Source: an uncultured Clostridia bacterium (lineage in GTDB: Bacteria > Bacillota > Clostridia > Peptostreptococcales > Acidaminobacteraceae). Taken from it: a stretch of DNA of 7,754 nucleotides. The translations under genes and the position numbers were made by a program. The first letter of the stretch is position 1; each line of letters starts with the position of its first letter. Positions 1 through 6,511 of the stretch are shown piece by piece. The notes under the pieces are model-generated. The model ran no database searches and was not told the origin of the DNA. It worked only from the letters and a program-made list of their open reading frames with translations. The DNA lies in the NCBI GenBank assembly GCA_937880545.1, contig CALFKA010000082.1, forward strand, positions 1-7,754, read 5' to 3'.

Positions 1-240
1 TAAATAAATAGCAAAGAGTTTCCCGTCACCCTGCAAGTGAAAGCCTCTTCTCCCACCTAATTAGATGTGTTCCCGGAAGAAGAAATGCCAGAAGAAAAAC
101 CGAGCAGACTCCCCTGGATTCTCGGCTCCGTTCTCATTCTTAGCATCATTGCCGGCGGAAGCATCCTCTTTGTGAAAAAAAGAATAGCTTCCCAGGAAGA
201 AGATGCGTGGGATGATTGGGAGGAAGGAAGCGAGGAATGA
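1..240 (+). pseudogene. 3' remnant of a membrane-anchored (adaptor-like) protein gene, frame broken by TAA codons
   Basis: The frame ending at TGA 238-240 encodes, from about codon 36 onward, one hydrophobic membrane segment (LPWILGSVLILSIIAGG) followed by a KKR stop-transfer cluster and a very acidic tail (EEDAWDDWEEGSEE). Upstream, the same frame reads NSKEFPVTLQVKA, which resembles the last beta strand of an Ig-like or NEW3-type extracellular domain. That continuity is interrupted by TAA at 58-60 and another TAA at 1-3. The other two plus frames also stop within the first dozen bases. I infer the end of an exported, C-terminally anchored protein encoded just before an ABC permease, a gene order I associate with Gram-positive MacB-like clusters. 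The alternative is a short intact gene starting at ATG 85 (51 residues, one membrane helix) with a GGAAG 5 bases upstream that could serve as a ribosome site. The stop overlaps the next start, so whatever remains translated could still be coupled to the permease. Confidence 0.5.
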
Positions 241-1580
241 AAGGACGAGACATAGCCCGGATGTGCTTTCAAAACCTCTTTCGGAGAAAAGCCAGGACAC
301 TGCTGACAGTGCTGGGCGTTGTCATCGGATGCTGTTCAATCGTCATTATGGTCTCACTTGGCATCGGGATGAAAGAGTCGCAGGAGAAGATGCTCTCGGA
401 AATGGGAGATCTGACGATCATCTCTGTCAGTCCCAGTAGCGGCAAGCGTTCTGCCAACCTAAATGACGCCGCTGTGGAGCAGATGAAGAAGATCTCCGGA
501 GTGGAGGCCGTTTCTCCAAAGGTTACTTTGGATAATGCAAAAGTCTTCGCCGGATCAGATCGCAGGTTTGTCGCCGAGGGGATTCCTCTCGTCGGACTCG
601 ATTTAAACCTGGCAGAAAAGATAGGATACAAACTTACTGAAGGAGTGATTCCCAATAATCCAAAAGAAGGAATCCTCGGTGAATTCACGGAATATAGTTT
701 CGTCGATACTCTCCGACCGGAAGGCATGAATATGGTGGACCGTTATGGGTTTGACAGCTTTTCTTTTGATGAAGCGTCGGATGAGCCTTGGACCATGGGT
801 ACACCTAAGGATCCATATTTCAAGGCTACCGAGACACCTCTGACCGTTGAAGTGGAGGTCAAAGAGGAGAAGCACATGTCCTTCAGCCTTAAAACCACCG
901 GCAGACTCAAAGAGGACTATGGAAGGGGCATGGAGACCTCTGAGGGAATCGTTCTTCCGCTAAAGTTCGTCAAAGAGATTCAGGTGTTGAAAGGAGAGAA
1001 GAAAGACGCTCCCTACCAAAATGTCCTTGTCAAGGTCAAGAAGATCGAAGATGTCGCTTCGGCAGAGACGAGCATTCGTTCCCTCGGTTTTCAGACATAC
1101 TCGATGGAGAGCATCCGAAAACCTCTGGAGAAGGAAGCGAGACAAAAACAGCTCATGCTCGGTGGACTCGGAGGCATTTCCCTGTTTGTCGCAGCCATCG
1201 GCATCACCAATACGATGATCATGTCCATCTCAGAGAGAACACGAGAGATCGGGATTATGAAAGCATTAGGTTGTTATGTCAAAGACATTCGGGTCCTTTT
1301 CTTAAGTGAGGCCGCTGCCATCGGATTGATCGGTGGGATCACAGGAAGCATCATCAGTCTGCTCATATCCTTTGTCATGAATTTTCTCTCTTCCCGAGGG
1401 ATGGGCATGGGCATGGACTCAGATATGGCAATGAACACGGCGGGAAAGGTCTCTGTCATCCCTCCCTGGCTGGTTCTTTTTGCCATCGTCTTCTCCATCG
1501 CCATCGGTCTTGGCTCCGGCTATTATCCGGCGAACAAAGCGGTAAAGATCAGCGCCCTCGAAGCCATACGCAATGAGTAA
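237..1580 (+). CDS. MacB-type ABC transporter permease (MacB_PCD plus FtsX domain)
   Basis: This is the membrane subunit of a MacB/LolCE-like ABC transporter, 447 residues. The layout is classical: one N-terminal membrane helix (about residues 22-44) after a basic stretch (LFRRKAR), a large extracytoplasmic periplasmic-core-like domain (about 45-300), then three helices (about 306-329, 354-385, 407-428) forming the FtsX domain. The coupling-helix motif ERTREIGIMKALG lies at 333-345, and the C-terminal PANKAVKISALEAIR at 431-445 is typical of the family. I chose ATG 237 because it overlaps the preceding stop as ATGA and has purine-rich GGAGGAAGGAAG about 6 bases upstream; an in-frame TTG at 216 would add seven residues. 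Family members act with a separate ATPase and often an adaptor in macrolide, peptide or lipoprotein export. No ATPase lies downstream, so its partner should be upstream of the window or elsewhere. A Met-Gly repeat (GMGMGMD, 388-394) sits in the last outer loop. The gene ends in tandem stops, TAA TAG. The substrate is unknown. Confidence 0.93.
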   Translation: MKGRDIARMCFQNLFRRKARTLLTVLGVVIGCCSIVIMVSLGIGMKESQEKMLSEMGDLTIISVSPSSGKRSANLNDAAVEQMKKISGVEAVSPKVTLDNAKVFAGSDRRFVAEGIPLVGLDLNLAEKIGYKLTEGVIPNNPKEGILGEFTEYSFVDTLRPEGMNMVDRYGFDSFSFDEASDEPWTMGTPKDPYFKATETPLTVEVEVKEEKHMSFSLKTTGRLKEDYGRGMETSEGIVLPLKFVKEIQVLKGEKKDAPYQNVLVKVKKIEDVASAETSIRSLGFQTYSMESIRKPLEKEARQKQLMLGGLGGISLFVAAIGITNTMIMSISERTREIGIMKALGCYVKDIRVLFLSEAAAIGLIGGITGSIISLLISFVMNFLSSRGMGMGMDSDMAMNTAGKVSVIPPWLVLFAIVFSIAIGLGSGYYPANKAVKISALEAIRNE

Positions 1581-1628
1581 TAGAAGCCATTTAAGTTAAA
1601 CAGTCCCGACAAGCATAAAAAGATTTTA

Positions 1629-2171
1629 CTACAATAGATGGACGAGGGAGGTGTATTTCATCCCTTGTGGTGTAAATTCGCTAAGAAACAGATGAACATC
1701 TGAAAAAGGCTGCACCGAACTCGTCTGCTGCATCTGTGGCAACTTCTCACTCCCGGGAGACAACATCACTCGCCTGGCGACCGTGATATGAGGAAGCCAC
1801 TTTCTTCTTTCCGGCTTGACGCCTACCTTTCTCAGCGACGTCTCCATCGCTTCTACCAGTAAATAGATTTCGTCACTGACTTCGAGATCGGCGTACACGA
1901 GGAGTCCGTCTCTGCGGTCAAAAAATCCATACTTTTTAATTTTCGAGAAATATTCCTCTTTGGGTTTGAACTCGAGGGCAGAGACGGCTGCTATGATTTT
2001 CTTCGTTTGCGATTCCTCCACCTCCCCGATAAAGCGCAGGGTCAGATGGAGGTTCTGCTCTTTTGTAAGCGAAGCTCTCTCGCAACAAGGTAGAATTGTC
2101 TGTTGATACTGTTTTAGCTCATCTAATTGTTTCCTGCCCGGTACAGCACCGATGAATAATCGATGGGTCAT
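1629..2171 (-). CDS. thpR: RNA 2',3'-cyclic phosphodiesterase (2H phosphoesterase, ThpR/LigT family)
   Basis: This is a cytoplasmic 2H-superfamily phosphoesterase. Family members hydrolyse 2',3'-cyclic phosphate ends of RNA to 2'-phosphates, and some show 2'-5' RNA ligase activity in vitro. Both catalytic HxTx motifs are present: HLTL at residues 42-45 and HITV at 128-131, counted from the chosen start. They are spaced as expected for two pseudo-symmetric halves, with the family N-terminus RLFIGAVP and the post-motif RFIGEV. I chose ATG 2169-2171 because AAAGGA (2180-2185) lies 8 bases before it and because the family usually begins a few residues before RLFI. In-frame ATGs at 2178-2180 and 2211-2213 would add 3 or 14 residues but have poorer ribosome sites. 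The length of 180 residues is normal for the family. The gene converges on the MacB-type permease, with 48 bases between the stops and no clear hairpin terminator, and appears to be a single-gene unit. The biochemical class is secure; the physiological role is not. Confidence 0.93.
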   Translation of the reverse strand: MTHRLFIGAVPGRKQLDELKQYQQTILPCCERASLTKEQNLHLTLRFIGEVEESQTKKIIAAVSALEFKPKEEYFSKIKKYGFFDRRDGLLVYADLEVSDEIYLLVEAMETSLRKVGVKPERRKWLPHITVARRVMLSPGSEKLPQMQQTSSVQPFSDVHLFLSEFTPQGMKYTSLVHLL

Positions 2172-2344
2172 GAACAACATCCTTTCCCCATTCAAGTAGC
2201 GATTCAATTCCATTTCTGTCTGTAAATGCCCAGAAAAAAAGCTACAGATGTATCCAGTTTTTATAAGATATGAGAGATAAATACGGCTATGAGTTCTCCC
2301 TCTCTTAAGTCACAGCGAAGCCATTCTTTGCTCTCACATGATTT

Positions 2345-2698
2345 TCATAAGAAAAGTGCTCTCATCATGACGATCATTACGCTTAGTAGGTAGAAAAGGG
2401 TGAAAATCACTTTATTGTACCTTGCGAGAAACGGCGGAAGAAAGATATCAAAACCGGGGCCATGCTCCTCTGTGTACTTATGTGCAACAAGCGTAATCGG
2501 GCATTTCCACTGGAAAGCGAGAAGAAGCACTCCTTCAAAGAAAACGGCAAGAATGGAGTAAAAAGTACTTCTTTTGATCCGGTTGGAAACACCCGAATAA
2601 AAAGTATAAGCAATCATCAGGACAAAGGCTGCCCAAACGAATGTATGAAGGATCTTTAAGCACACGAGTCTGCCCTTCAGCACTTTCTTTTCGGTCAT
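2345..2698 (-). CDS. small three-helix membrane protein of unknown function
   Basis: A 117-residue protein with three likely membrane helices (about residues 12-35, 46-64 and 96-115). A conserved-looking intervening segment contains KCPITLVAHKYTEE (65-78) and GFDIFLPPFLARYNK (82-96). I have an impression of similar small proteins, with a CP[IL]T...KYT motif followed by FDI(Y/F)LP and an ARYNK-like motif, as an uncharacterised family in other bacteria; I cannot name a domain with certainty. The start ATG is preceded by GGGGG about 7 bases upstream, and no other Met lies near the N-terminus. The N-terminus is short and basic (EKKVLKGR), suggesting it stays in the cytoplasm. The single Cys in KCP and the His in VAHKY at the membrane boundary are candidate functional residues, but this is speculation. 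It is separated from thpR by 173 bases and from the upstream ATPase gene by 240 bases, so it is probably transcribed on its own. Confidence 0.8.
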   Translation of the reverse strand: MTEKKVLKGRLVCLKILHTFVWAAFVLMIAYTFYSGVSNRIKRSTFYSILAVFFEGVLLLAFQWKCPITLVAHKYTEEHGPGFDIFLPPFLARYNKVIFTLFYLLSVMIVMMRALFL

Positions 2699-2938
2699 GT
2701 CTTATCCCCCGAGATTCATTTCCTGTCATACTCTAAGAAGATTCGTTGATTTGTTCCGCACGACAGGAACTTTTTCCACTTTTCTCTTCTCGCTAATGGC
2801 TGAAAATCATTGTAACGGACTTCTCTTCTGTACAAAGCAAAACGTATTCCTGCTAAGATTAGTATATATATCTTCGTGACTGCTTCTTCGATTATTTTAC
2901 CACCCTAATCCACAAAATCCATGGAGATGATTTCTTGT
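2699..2938 (-). promoter_or_regulatory. leader/intergenic region upstream of the small membrane protein, with competing hairpins
   Basis: No ORF with ribosome-site support lies in these 240 bases. On the minus strand a TACAAT hexamer (2809-2814) is a plausible -10, but no good -35 pairs with it, so the promoter call is weak. Downstream, TTCCTGTC (2762-2769) can pair with the GGAAC a few bases away (2753-2757) as a 5-bp local stem, or perfectly over 8 bp with GACAGGAA (2720-2727). The second element lies about 20 bases before the start codon. The two pairings exclude each other. No clear rho-independent terminator follows the ATPase gene at the other end of this gap. Confidence 0.3.
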
Positions 2939-3697
2939 TCAAAAACCCCGTTGGATAAGCCAGTGGAGAGTTTTTTCTTCCCGCAAACGCGGATTATCGC
3001 TCTCTGTGAGTTTCCCTAATTCAAGTTGCGCTTCTATCTGACCATCTTTCAGGTAAATAATTCGGTCCGTCACGGAAGCTATCTTAGGGTCATGGGTCAC
3101 AATCAAAATACTCATACCTTCACGATTCAGTTGATTGAAGATGCTCATCACTTCTTCTGCATTGCGTGAGTTAAGAGAGCCGGTCGGCTCATCCGCAAAC
3201 AGGATACGCGGTTGATTAATCAAGGAGCGACAAATGGCCGCCCGTTGCAGCTGGCCTCCGGAAACTTGATGGATCGCAGAATCCTTCACGTCCTCAATAT
3301 TTAGTCGTTTCATCAATTGTTGCGCCCTCTCCTCTACCACCTCTCTCGAATCATTTTTGGCTTTAAAACCGGGCAGACAGATATTGTCAAACAAACTTAA
3401 GTTTTTAAGCAAGTAGTTATTTTGAAAAATAAATCCCATCATATTTAATCGCAGTTCCGCGAGCTGATCATCAGATTTTCCCGCCAGGTCCACTTGATCG
3501 ATCGTGACCTGTCCACTGCTCATCTGGTCCATTCCGCTGATGTTGTATAACAGCGTTGATTTGCCCGATCCGGATTGTCCCATGACAGCCACAAATTCGC
3601 CTTCCGCCATATCAAAGGAGATCCCCTTTAGTACCGTTGTTTTGATGGAATTGTTCTCGAATGTTTTTACCAGATTTCTCACTTCAATGATATTCAT
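2939..3697 (-). CDS. ABC transporter ATP-binding protein (MacB/LolD/FtsE-like), partner of the FtsX permease
   Basis: A 252-residue cytoplasmic nucleotide-binding subunit with every core motif intact: Walker A GQSGSGKST (residues 40-48), Q-loop Gln92, signature VSGGQLQR (145-152), Walker B ILFADE (165-170) with catalytic Glu170, D-loop SLNS (174-177) and switch His202 in VTHD. FADEPTGSLNS and the VTHD context place it in the LolD/MacB/FtsE group that pairs with FtsX-type permeases rather than with importers. A C-terminal tail of about 30 residues after the core (ELGKLTESDNP onward) is slightly longer than minimal LolD proteins. ATG 3697 is preceded by AAGAGG, which overlaps the permease stop codon, with 9 bases between genes, so the two are almost certainly co-transcribed and translationally linked. 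Expected role: ATP-driven conformational work on the permease encoded just upstream. The substrate (peptide, antibiotic, lipid or lipoprotein) cannot be assigned. Confidence 0.95.
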   Translation of the reverse strand: MNIIEVRNLVKTFENNSIKTTVLKGISFDMAEGEFVAVMGQSGSGKSTLLYNISGMDQMSSGQVTIDQVDLAGKSDDQLAELRLNMMGFIFQNNYLLKNLSLFDNICLPGFKAKNDSREVVEERAQQLMKRLNIEDVKDSAIHQVSGGQLQRAAICRSLINQPRILFADEPTGSLNSRNAEEVMSIFNQLNREGMSILIVTHDPKIASVTDRIIYLKDGQIEAQLELGKLTESDNPRLREEKTLHWLIQRGF

Positions 3698-3706
3698 AAT
3701 TTCCTC

Positions 3707-6073
3707 TTAAATATTCCCCATATTCATAATAGTTACTTGATCCACTTTACTAGTCATAATGGCGATGGCGCCTAAGGCAATCGCCGCCGGGCTCAGACAT
3801 CCTAACAGAGCGAACCAAATTGGCTCGATAATAAAATTCATCGACGTTATCCCGAAGCCAAAAATAGCAAAGATGGCTCCCATAATGGGTTCTCCTAAGA
3901 CAAGTGTAATGGAAGCTCCCAAAAGTACTCCTGCGAAAATGACCAATGCACTCTTCAGTAAATAGCTGTTACGAATGTTTGTCTTCGTAAAACCAAGGGC
4001 TAATAAGGTGGCGTCTTCCTGATATTGCTTATACATCCTGAGCGAAATATATAATACTGCAATCAAGCTGATGATGATAAGAGACAGGACAAACACCACA
4101 CTCAGCGCGTATAACAAGGAGCTAGTGATGGTGCCTACCGTTTGGGAAATCATCTCTTTAAACAGCAGTACCTTCGCCTGCTTAAAGTCTTCACTCCAGC
4201 GATCGACAAAAGCCGAGTGATCCGCTCCCGGGACGAGATTCAAGTAAAAAGCATATTCCAAGATATCTTGATCGACTTGTCGAACCACTTTCGTGGTGTA
4301 GCCACCATTGGTAATGTCTTGATAGACGCCGACAATTTGAAAATTGACGATTTCTTGCCCCAGTTTCACCGGGAAAATATCACCTAAAGACAGTCCAAAC
4401 TTTTCCTGGTTTAATAATGAGACTGCCATTTCATCGGCTGCACCAGGAAGTCTTCCACTGGCCATCTCTATTGGAAACTCTGAATAGTCCCCACTCTCCA
4501 TCAGTAAAGTTTGCCAACCGTTTTCACTTTCCGCCATGCCCCGAAAAGATTGATATTCTCGGGCGAGCTCTATTTCAGGGTCGCTCTTACTTGCTTCACG
4601 CACCTCTCGAACGAAATCTTCTAATTCCGGCTGGTACTGGATGGCAACACGAACATCATTGCGCGAGGCTCCCAGAAAACGGATAAAGTCGGGTGAGCTT
4701 AGTGTTGAATAGATATTAAGTGGAACCAGGATGATCATACTGCACAATAAGAGAACCATCATTAGAACCAGCCAAGATTTGGTATTGATTCGCAGATCCA
4801 ACAGGCCAAGACTTGTCTCTGGATTCTGAAACAGTCGAGACAATCGTCCATCTCTTTGTTTTTTCGAATCTTTTGCTCGGACGATCTTTCCTTCTCTTAA
4901 GGCGGATAATACATTCATCTTAGAGACAATCTTTAGCACGCGCCCGAGCGAAAACATGACGATAATATAAATCAACGCAGTCGTTAGAAACGGCAGTAGA
5001 TAGCTTAGCGGCGTCGCTCGGCTGAGACCGAAATTTAACGAAATATTGCTCATAAATACTTTGCCCAGACCAAAGGAAGCCAGGGCTGCCATCAAGCACG
5101 CAACAAGAGCGATGATTCGGTATTTCATTTGGTAGAGACTGTTGACATCCTTTTTTCTCAGTCCAACGGCTCTAAGTACACCGATCTCACGAACCTCATC
5201 TTCCAGTGTCGATAGCACAGTAAAACGCATAGTAATCAAAGATATGACTATCAATACGAGACTGACAATGATGATGACACCACTCATAAGTCCATCGCCG
5301 ATCGTATTGACCAGTTTAATGAGCGGATAGGTAATGCTTACACCGTTTTGAGGCATCTTGTTGGCTTCATCTTTGTATAAACTTTCGAATTTTCCAATAT
5401 CCCCTTCTTCGTGAAGTCGCACTCCTATGATTGATTCTTGTCGCATGGCATGTGAATAGAGTTCTTCAAAATCCATCGGATGAAGCAAGAATCGAATGGA
5501 GCCTGACAGCGAAGAACCCATTTGTGCGTCACGAAGGATCGTCTTTACAGTAAATGAATATACTTTCTCCGCTTGTTGAATCACAATCCTGTCCCCCGGT
5601 TCTATGCCGGTTCGTTTGGCATAAATCAGAGGCAGTCCGATTTCACCGGGAAGCAGTTCAACTATCTGATTGTCTAAATCTACCAGATAGTCAAAGGATT
5701 CGTTTTGTTTTACAAAGTAATTATCCAGCAAACTGTCGGCTAAATTGCCTCGTGTGTCATCTTGCTTGATATAAGAAATATGGATCCCCTCGATATTGGC
5801 CATATCCTGTACTTGATATTGGCTGACCAATCCGGTGCCCAAGACAAAATCTTCTACTTGCTCTCGCTCAAACTCGCCCACATGCATTTGTAGAAAATGT
5901 GGCGGGTTGGTCACATCCATTATCTGATCGACCGATCCGGAAAGGCGCTGGATCACCAATACGCCGGTGGCCATCAATAACGCTGAGATAAATAAAAAGA
6001 CAAACAGCGTCAGATTGATGGCTTTATTTCGGACAAAATCATTGCGAATGAGTGAATACTTATAGTTTTTCAA
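3707..6073 (-). CDS. large ABC transporter permease with two FtsX domains
   Basis: The membrane subunit of the minus-strand ABC system, 788 residues from the chosen start. It has eight probable helices: TM1 (about 22-43), a first outer domain (about 50-255), TM2-4 (about 263-285, 318-340, 355-380) forming FtsX domain 1, TM5 (about 432-455), a second outer domain (about 458-645), and TM6-8 (about 650-677, 705-728, 745-773) forming FtsX domain 2. Coupling motifs are LSTLEDEVREIGVLRAVGLRK near 287-307 and YQEDATLLALGF near 684-695. Two FtsX units in one chain with two sizeable outer domains resemble Gram-positive permeases of the macrolide/lipoprotein exporter superfamily. I chose TTG 6071-6073 because GGAGG (6079-6083) lies 5 bases upstream and the resulting N-terminus KNYKYSLIRNDFVRNK is family-like. 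An in-frame ATG at 6092-6094 would add seven residues but has no ribosome site and lies inside a hairpin arm. The ATPase gene follows after 9 bases. Confidence 0.93.
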   Translation of the reverse strand: MKNYKYSLIRNDFVRNKAINLTLFVFLFISALLMATGVLVIQRLSGSVDQIMDVTNPPHFLQMHVGEFEREQVEDFVLGTGLVSQYQVQDMANIEGIHISYIKQDDTRGNLADSLLDNYFVKQNESFDYLVDLDNQIVELLPGEIGLPLIYAKRTGIEPGDRIVIQQAEKVYSFTVKTILRDAQMGSSLSGSIRFLLHPMDFEELYSHAMRQESIIGVRLHEEGDIGKFESLYKDEANKMPQNGVSITYPLIKLVNTIGDGLMSGVIIIVSLVLIVISLITMRFTVLSTLEDEVREIGVLRAVGLRKKDVNSLYQMKYRIIALVACLMAALASFGLGKVFMSNISLNFGLSRATPLSYLLPFLTTALIYIIVMFSLGRVLKIVSKMNVLSALREGKIVRAKDSKKQRDGRLSRLFQNPETSLGLLDLRINTKSWLVLMMVLLLCSMIILVPLNIYSTLSSPDFIRFLGASRNDVRVAIQYQPELEDFVREVREASKSDPEIELAREYQSFRGMAESENGWQTLLMESGDYSEFPIEMASGRLPGAADEMAVSLLNQEKFGLSLGDIFPVKLGQEIVNFQIVGVYQDITNGGYTTKVVRQVDQDILEYAFYLNLVPGADHSAFVDRWSEDFKQAKVLLFKEMISQTVGTITSSLLYALSVVFVLSLIIISLIAVLYISLRMYKQYQEDATLLALGFTKTNIRNSYLLKSALVIFAGVLLGASITLVLGEPIMGAIFAIFGFGITSMNFIIEPIWFALLGCLSPAAIALGAIAIMTSKVDQVTIMNMGNI

Positions 6074-6078
6074 TACTT

Positions 6079-6083
6079 CCTCC
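6079..6083 (-). promoter_or_regulatory. Shine-Dalgarno site supporting a TTG start for the permease
   Basis: GGAGG on the minus strand lies 5 bases before TTG 6071-6073. It decides the start against the in-frame ATG at 6092-6094, which has no purine-rich site upstream. Confidence 0.6.
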
Positions 6084-6088
6084 ACAGA

Positions 6089-6120
6089 CCTCATACGTAT
6101 TCAACCGGAGTGATATGAGG
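6089..6120 (-). promoter_or_regulatory. hairpin in the 5' leader of the permease mRNA
   Basis: CCTCATA (6089-6095) and TATGAGG (6114-6120) are perfect 7-base inverted repeats with an 18-base loop. In the transcript the stem ends 5 bases before the GGAGG ribosome site of the permease, and its 3' arm contains the alternative ATG at 6092-6094. It could tune access to the ribosome site, but a 7-bp A/T-containing stem with a large loop is only marginally stable and may be chance. Confidence 0.35.
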
Positions 6121-6191
6121 CCGGTCATAACGTTTTTTCAGTCGACATCACAGCCGAGTAACTCCATATATTTGATCCAACCGTCCAACTT

Positions 6192-6449
6192 TCACCTAGT
6201 TCCGATCGTGTCTTCAATACTCGATCGGATGATTGGAGCGGACAATGTATCACACCAGATTCCTTCTTCGTCCTCACCATCTGTTCTTCTTCTAAGGAGT
6301 CTTCTTGATCTATCGGAATTGATACAATGCATGAGGGTGGCATCTCGCACCGAGGACACTGGATTCCAGTGCCCGGTATTATCTCTAAAGAACCGCTGGA
6401 GAAAGCTAGATAGCATTCGTACAATCTTATAGTATTTGTTAGTAAACAA
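6192..6449 (-). CDS. doubtful 85-residue ORF in the leader of the ABC operon
   Basis: A TTG at 6447-6449 is preceded 9 bases upstream by GAGGAG (6459-6464) and followed by an 85-residue frame beginning FTNKYYKIVRMLSSFL. The rest is rich in Arg, Ser and Asp without recognisable domains. A second minus-strand frame open over 6125-6424 overlaps it and reads more protein-like in parts (CPRC near residue 23, acidic SLEEE), so a frameshifted or decayed gene is possible. The ORF sits just downstream of the best promoter in the region, which is the main reason to list it. It may equally be a non-coding leader. I do not recognise the product. Confidence 0.2.
   Translation of the reverse strand: MFTNKYYKIVRMLSSFLQRFFRDNTGHWNPVSSVRDATLMHCINSDRSRRLLRRRTDGEDEEGIWCDTLSAPIIRSSIEDTIGTR
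6357..6371. repeat. 15-base palindrome CACTGGATTCCAGTG
   Basis: Seven-base perfect arms (CACTGGA/TCCAGTG) surround a single central base. Outside the arms, after one mismatched pair, a further GG/CC pairs. It could be a dimeric regulator's binding site, or a stem in the leader transcript of the ABC operon. It lies within the two overlapping weak ORFs, so it may also be incidental. Confidence 0.45.
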
Positions 6450-6478
6450 TGGTGCGTTCTCCTCTCGTATCATTGTAT

Positions 6479-6492
6479 TAGTACCATAGTAC
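6479..6492. promoter_or_regulatory. possible operator: TAGTAC repeated, overlapping the -10
   Basis: TAGTAC occurs at 6479-6484 and again at 6487-6492, an 8-base direct repeat. With flanking bases it also forms a loose inverted repeat (TTAGTAC ... GTACATTAA). It covers the -10 hexamer of the minus-strand promoter, the expected place for a repressor. No regulator gene lies next to it in the window, so the call rests on sequence alone. Confidence 0.35.
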
Positions 6493-6511
6493 ATTAAGAC
6501 ATGATTGTCAA
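6483..6511 (-). promoter_or_regulatory. sigma-A-like promoter upstream of the minus-strand ABC operon
   Basis: A consensus -35 TTGACA (6506-6511) is followed after 17 bases by TATGGT (6483-6488), which matches TATAAT at four of six positions. Transcription would start near 6475 and give a leader of about 400 bases before the permease start, unless a small ORF lies in it. No better promoter is visible closer to the permease. Confidence 0.5.

Noticed and set aside
269..727. 152-codon minus-strand ORF inside the MacB-type permease gene
   Set aside because: It is antisense to a gene with clear family motifs, has no ribosome site, and its Ser/Pro/Thr-rich composition is typical of a shadow frame.
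1581..1628. Search for a bidirectional terminator between the convergent permease and thpR genes
   Set aside because: No stem of useful length with a U-run could be found on either strand in the 48 bases.
2751..2775. GTTCC/GGAAC hairpin followed by TTTTT on the plus strand, resembling a terminator
   Set aside because: The stem is only 5 bp and no plus-strand gene lies upstream that would need it.
6052..6432. 126-codon plus-strand ORF upstream of the ABC operon
   Set aside because: It begins inside the permease gene on the other strand, has no Shine-Dalgarno site, and its Ser/Pro/Leu-rich composition looks like the antisense of coding or leader sequence.
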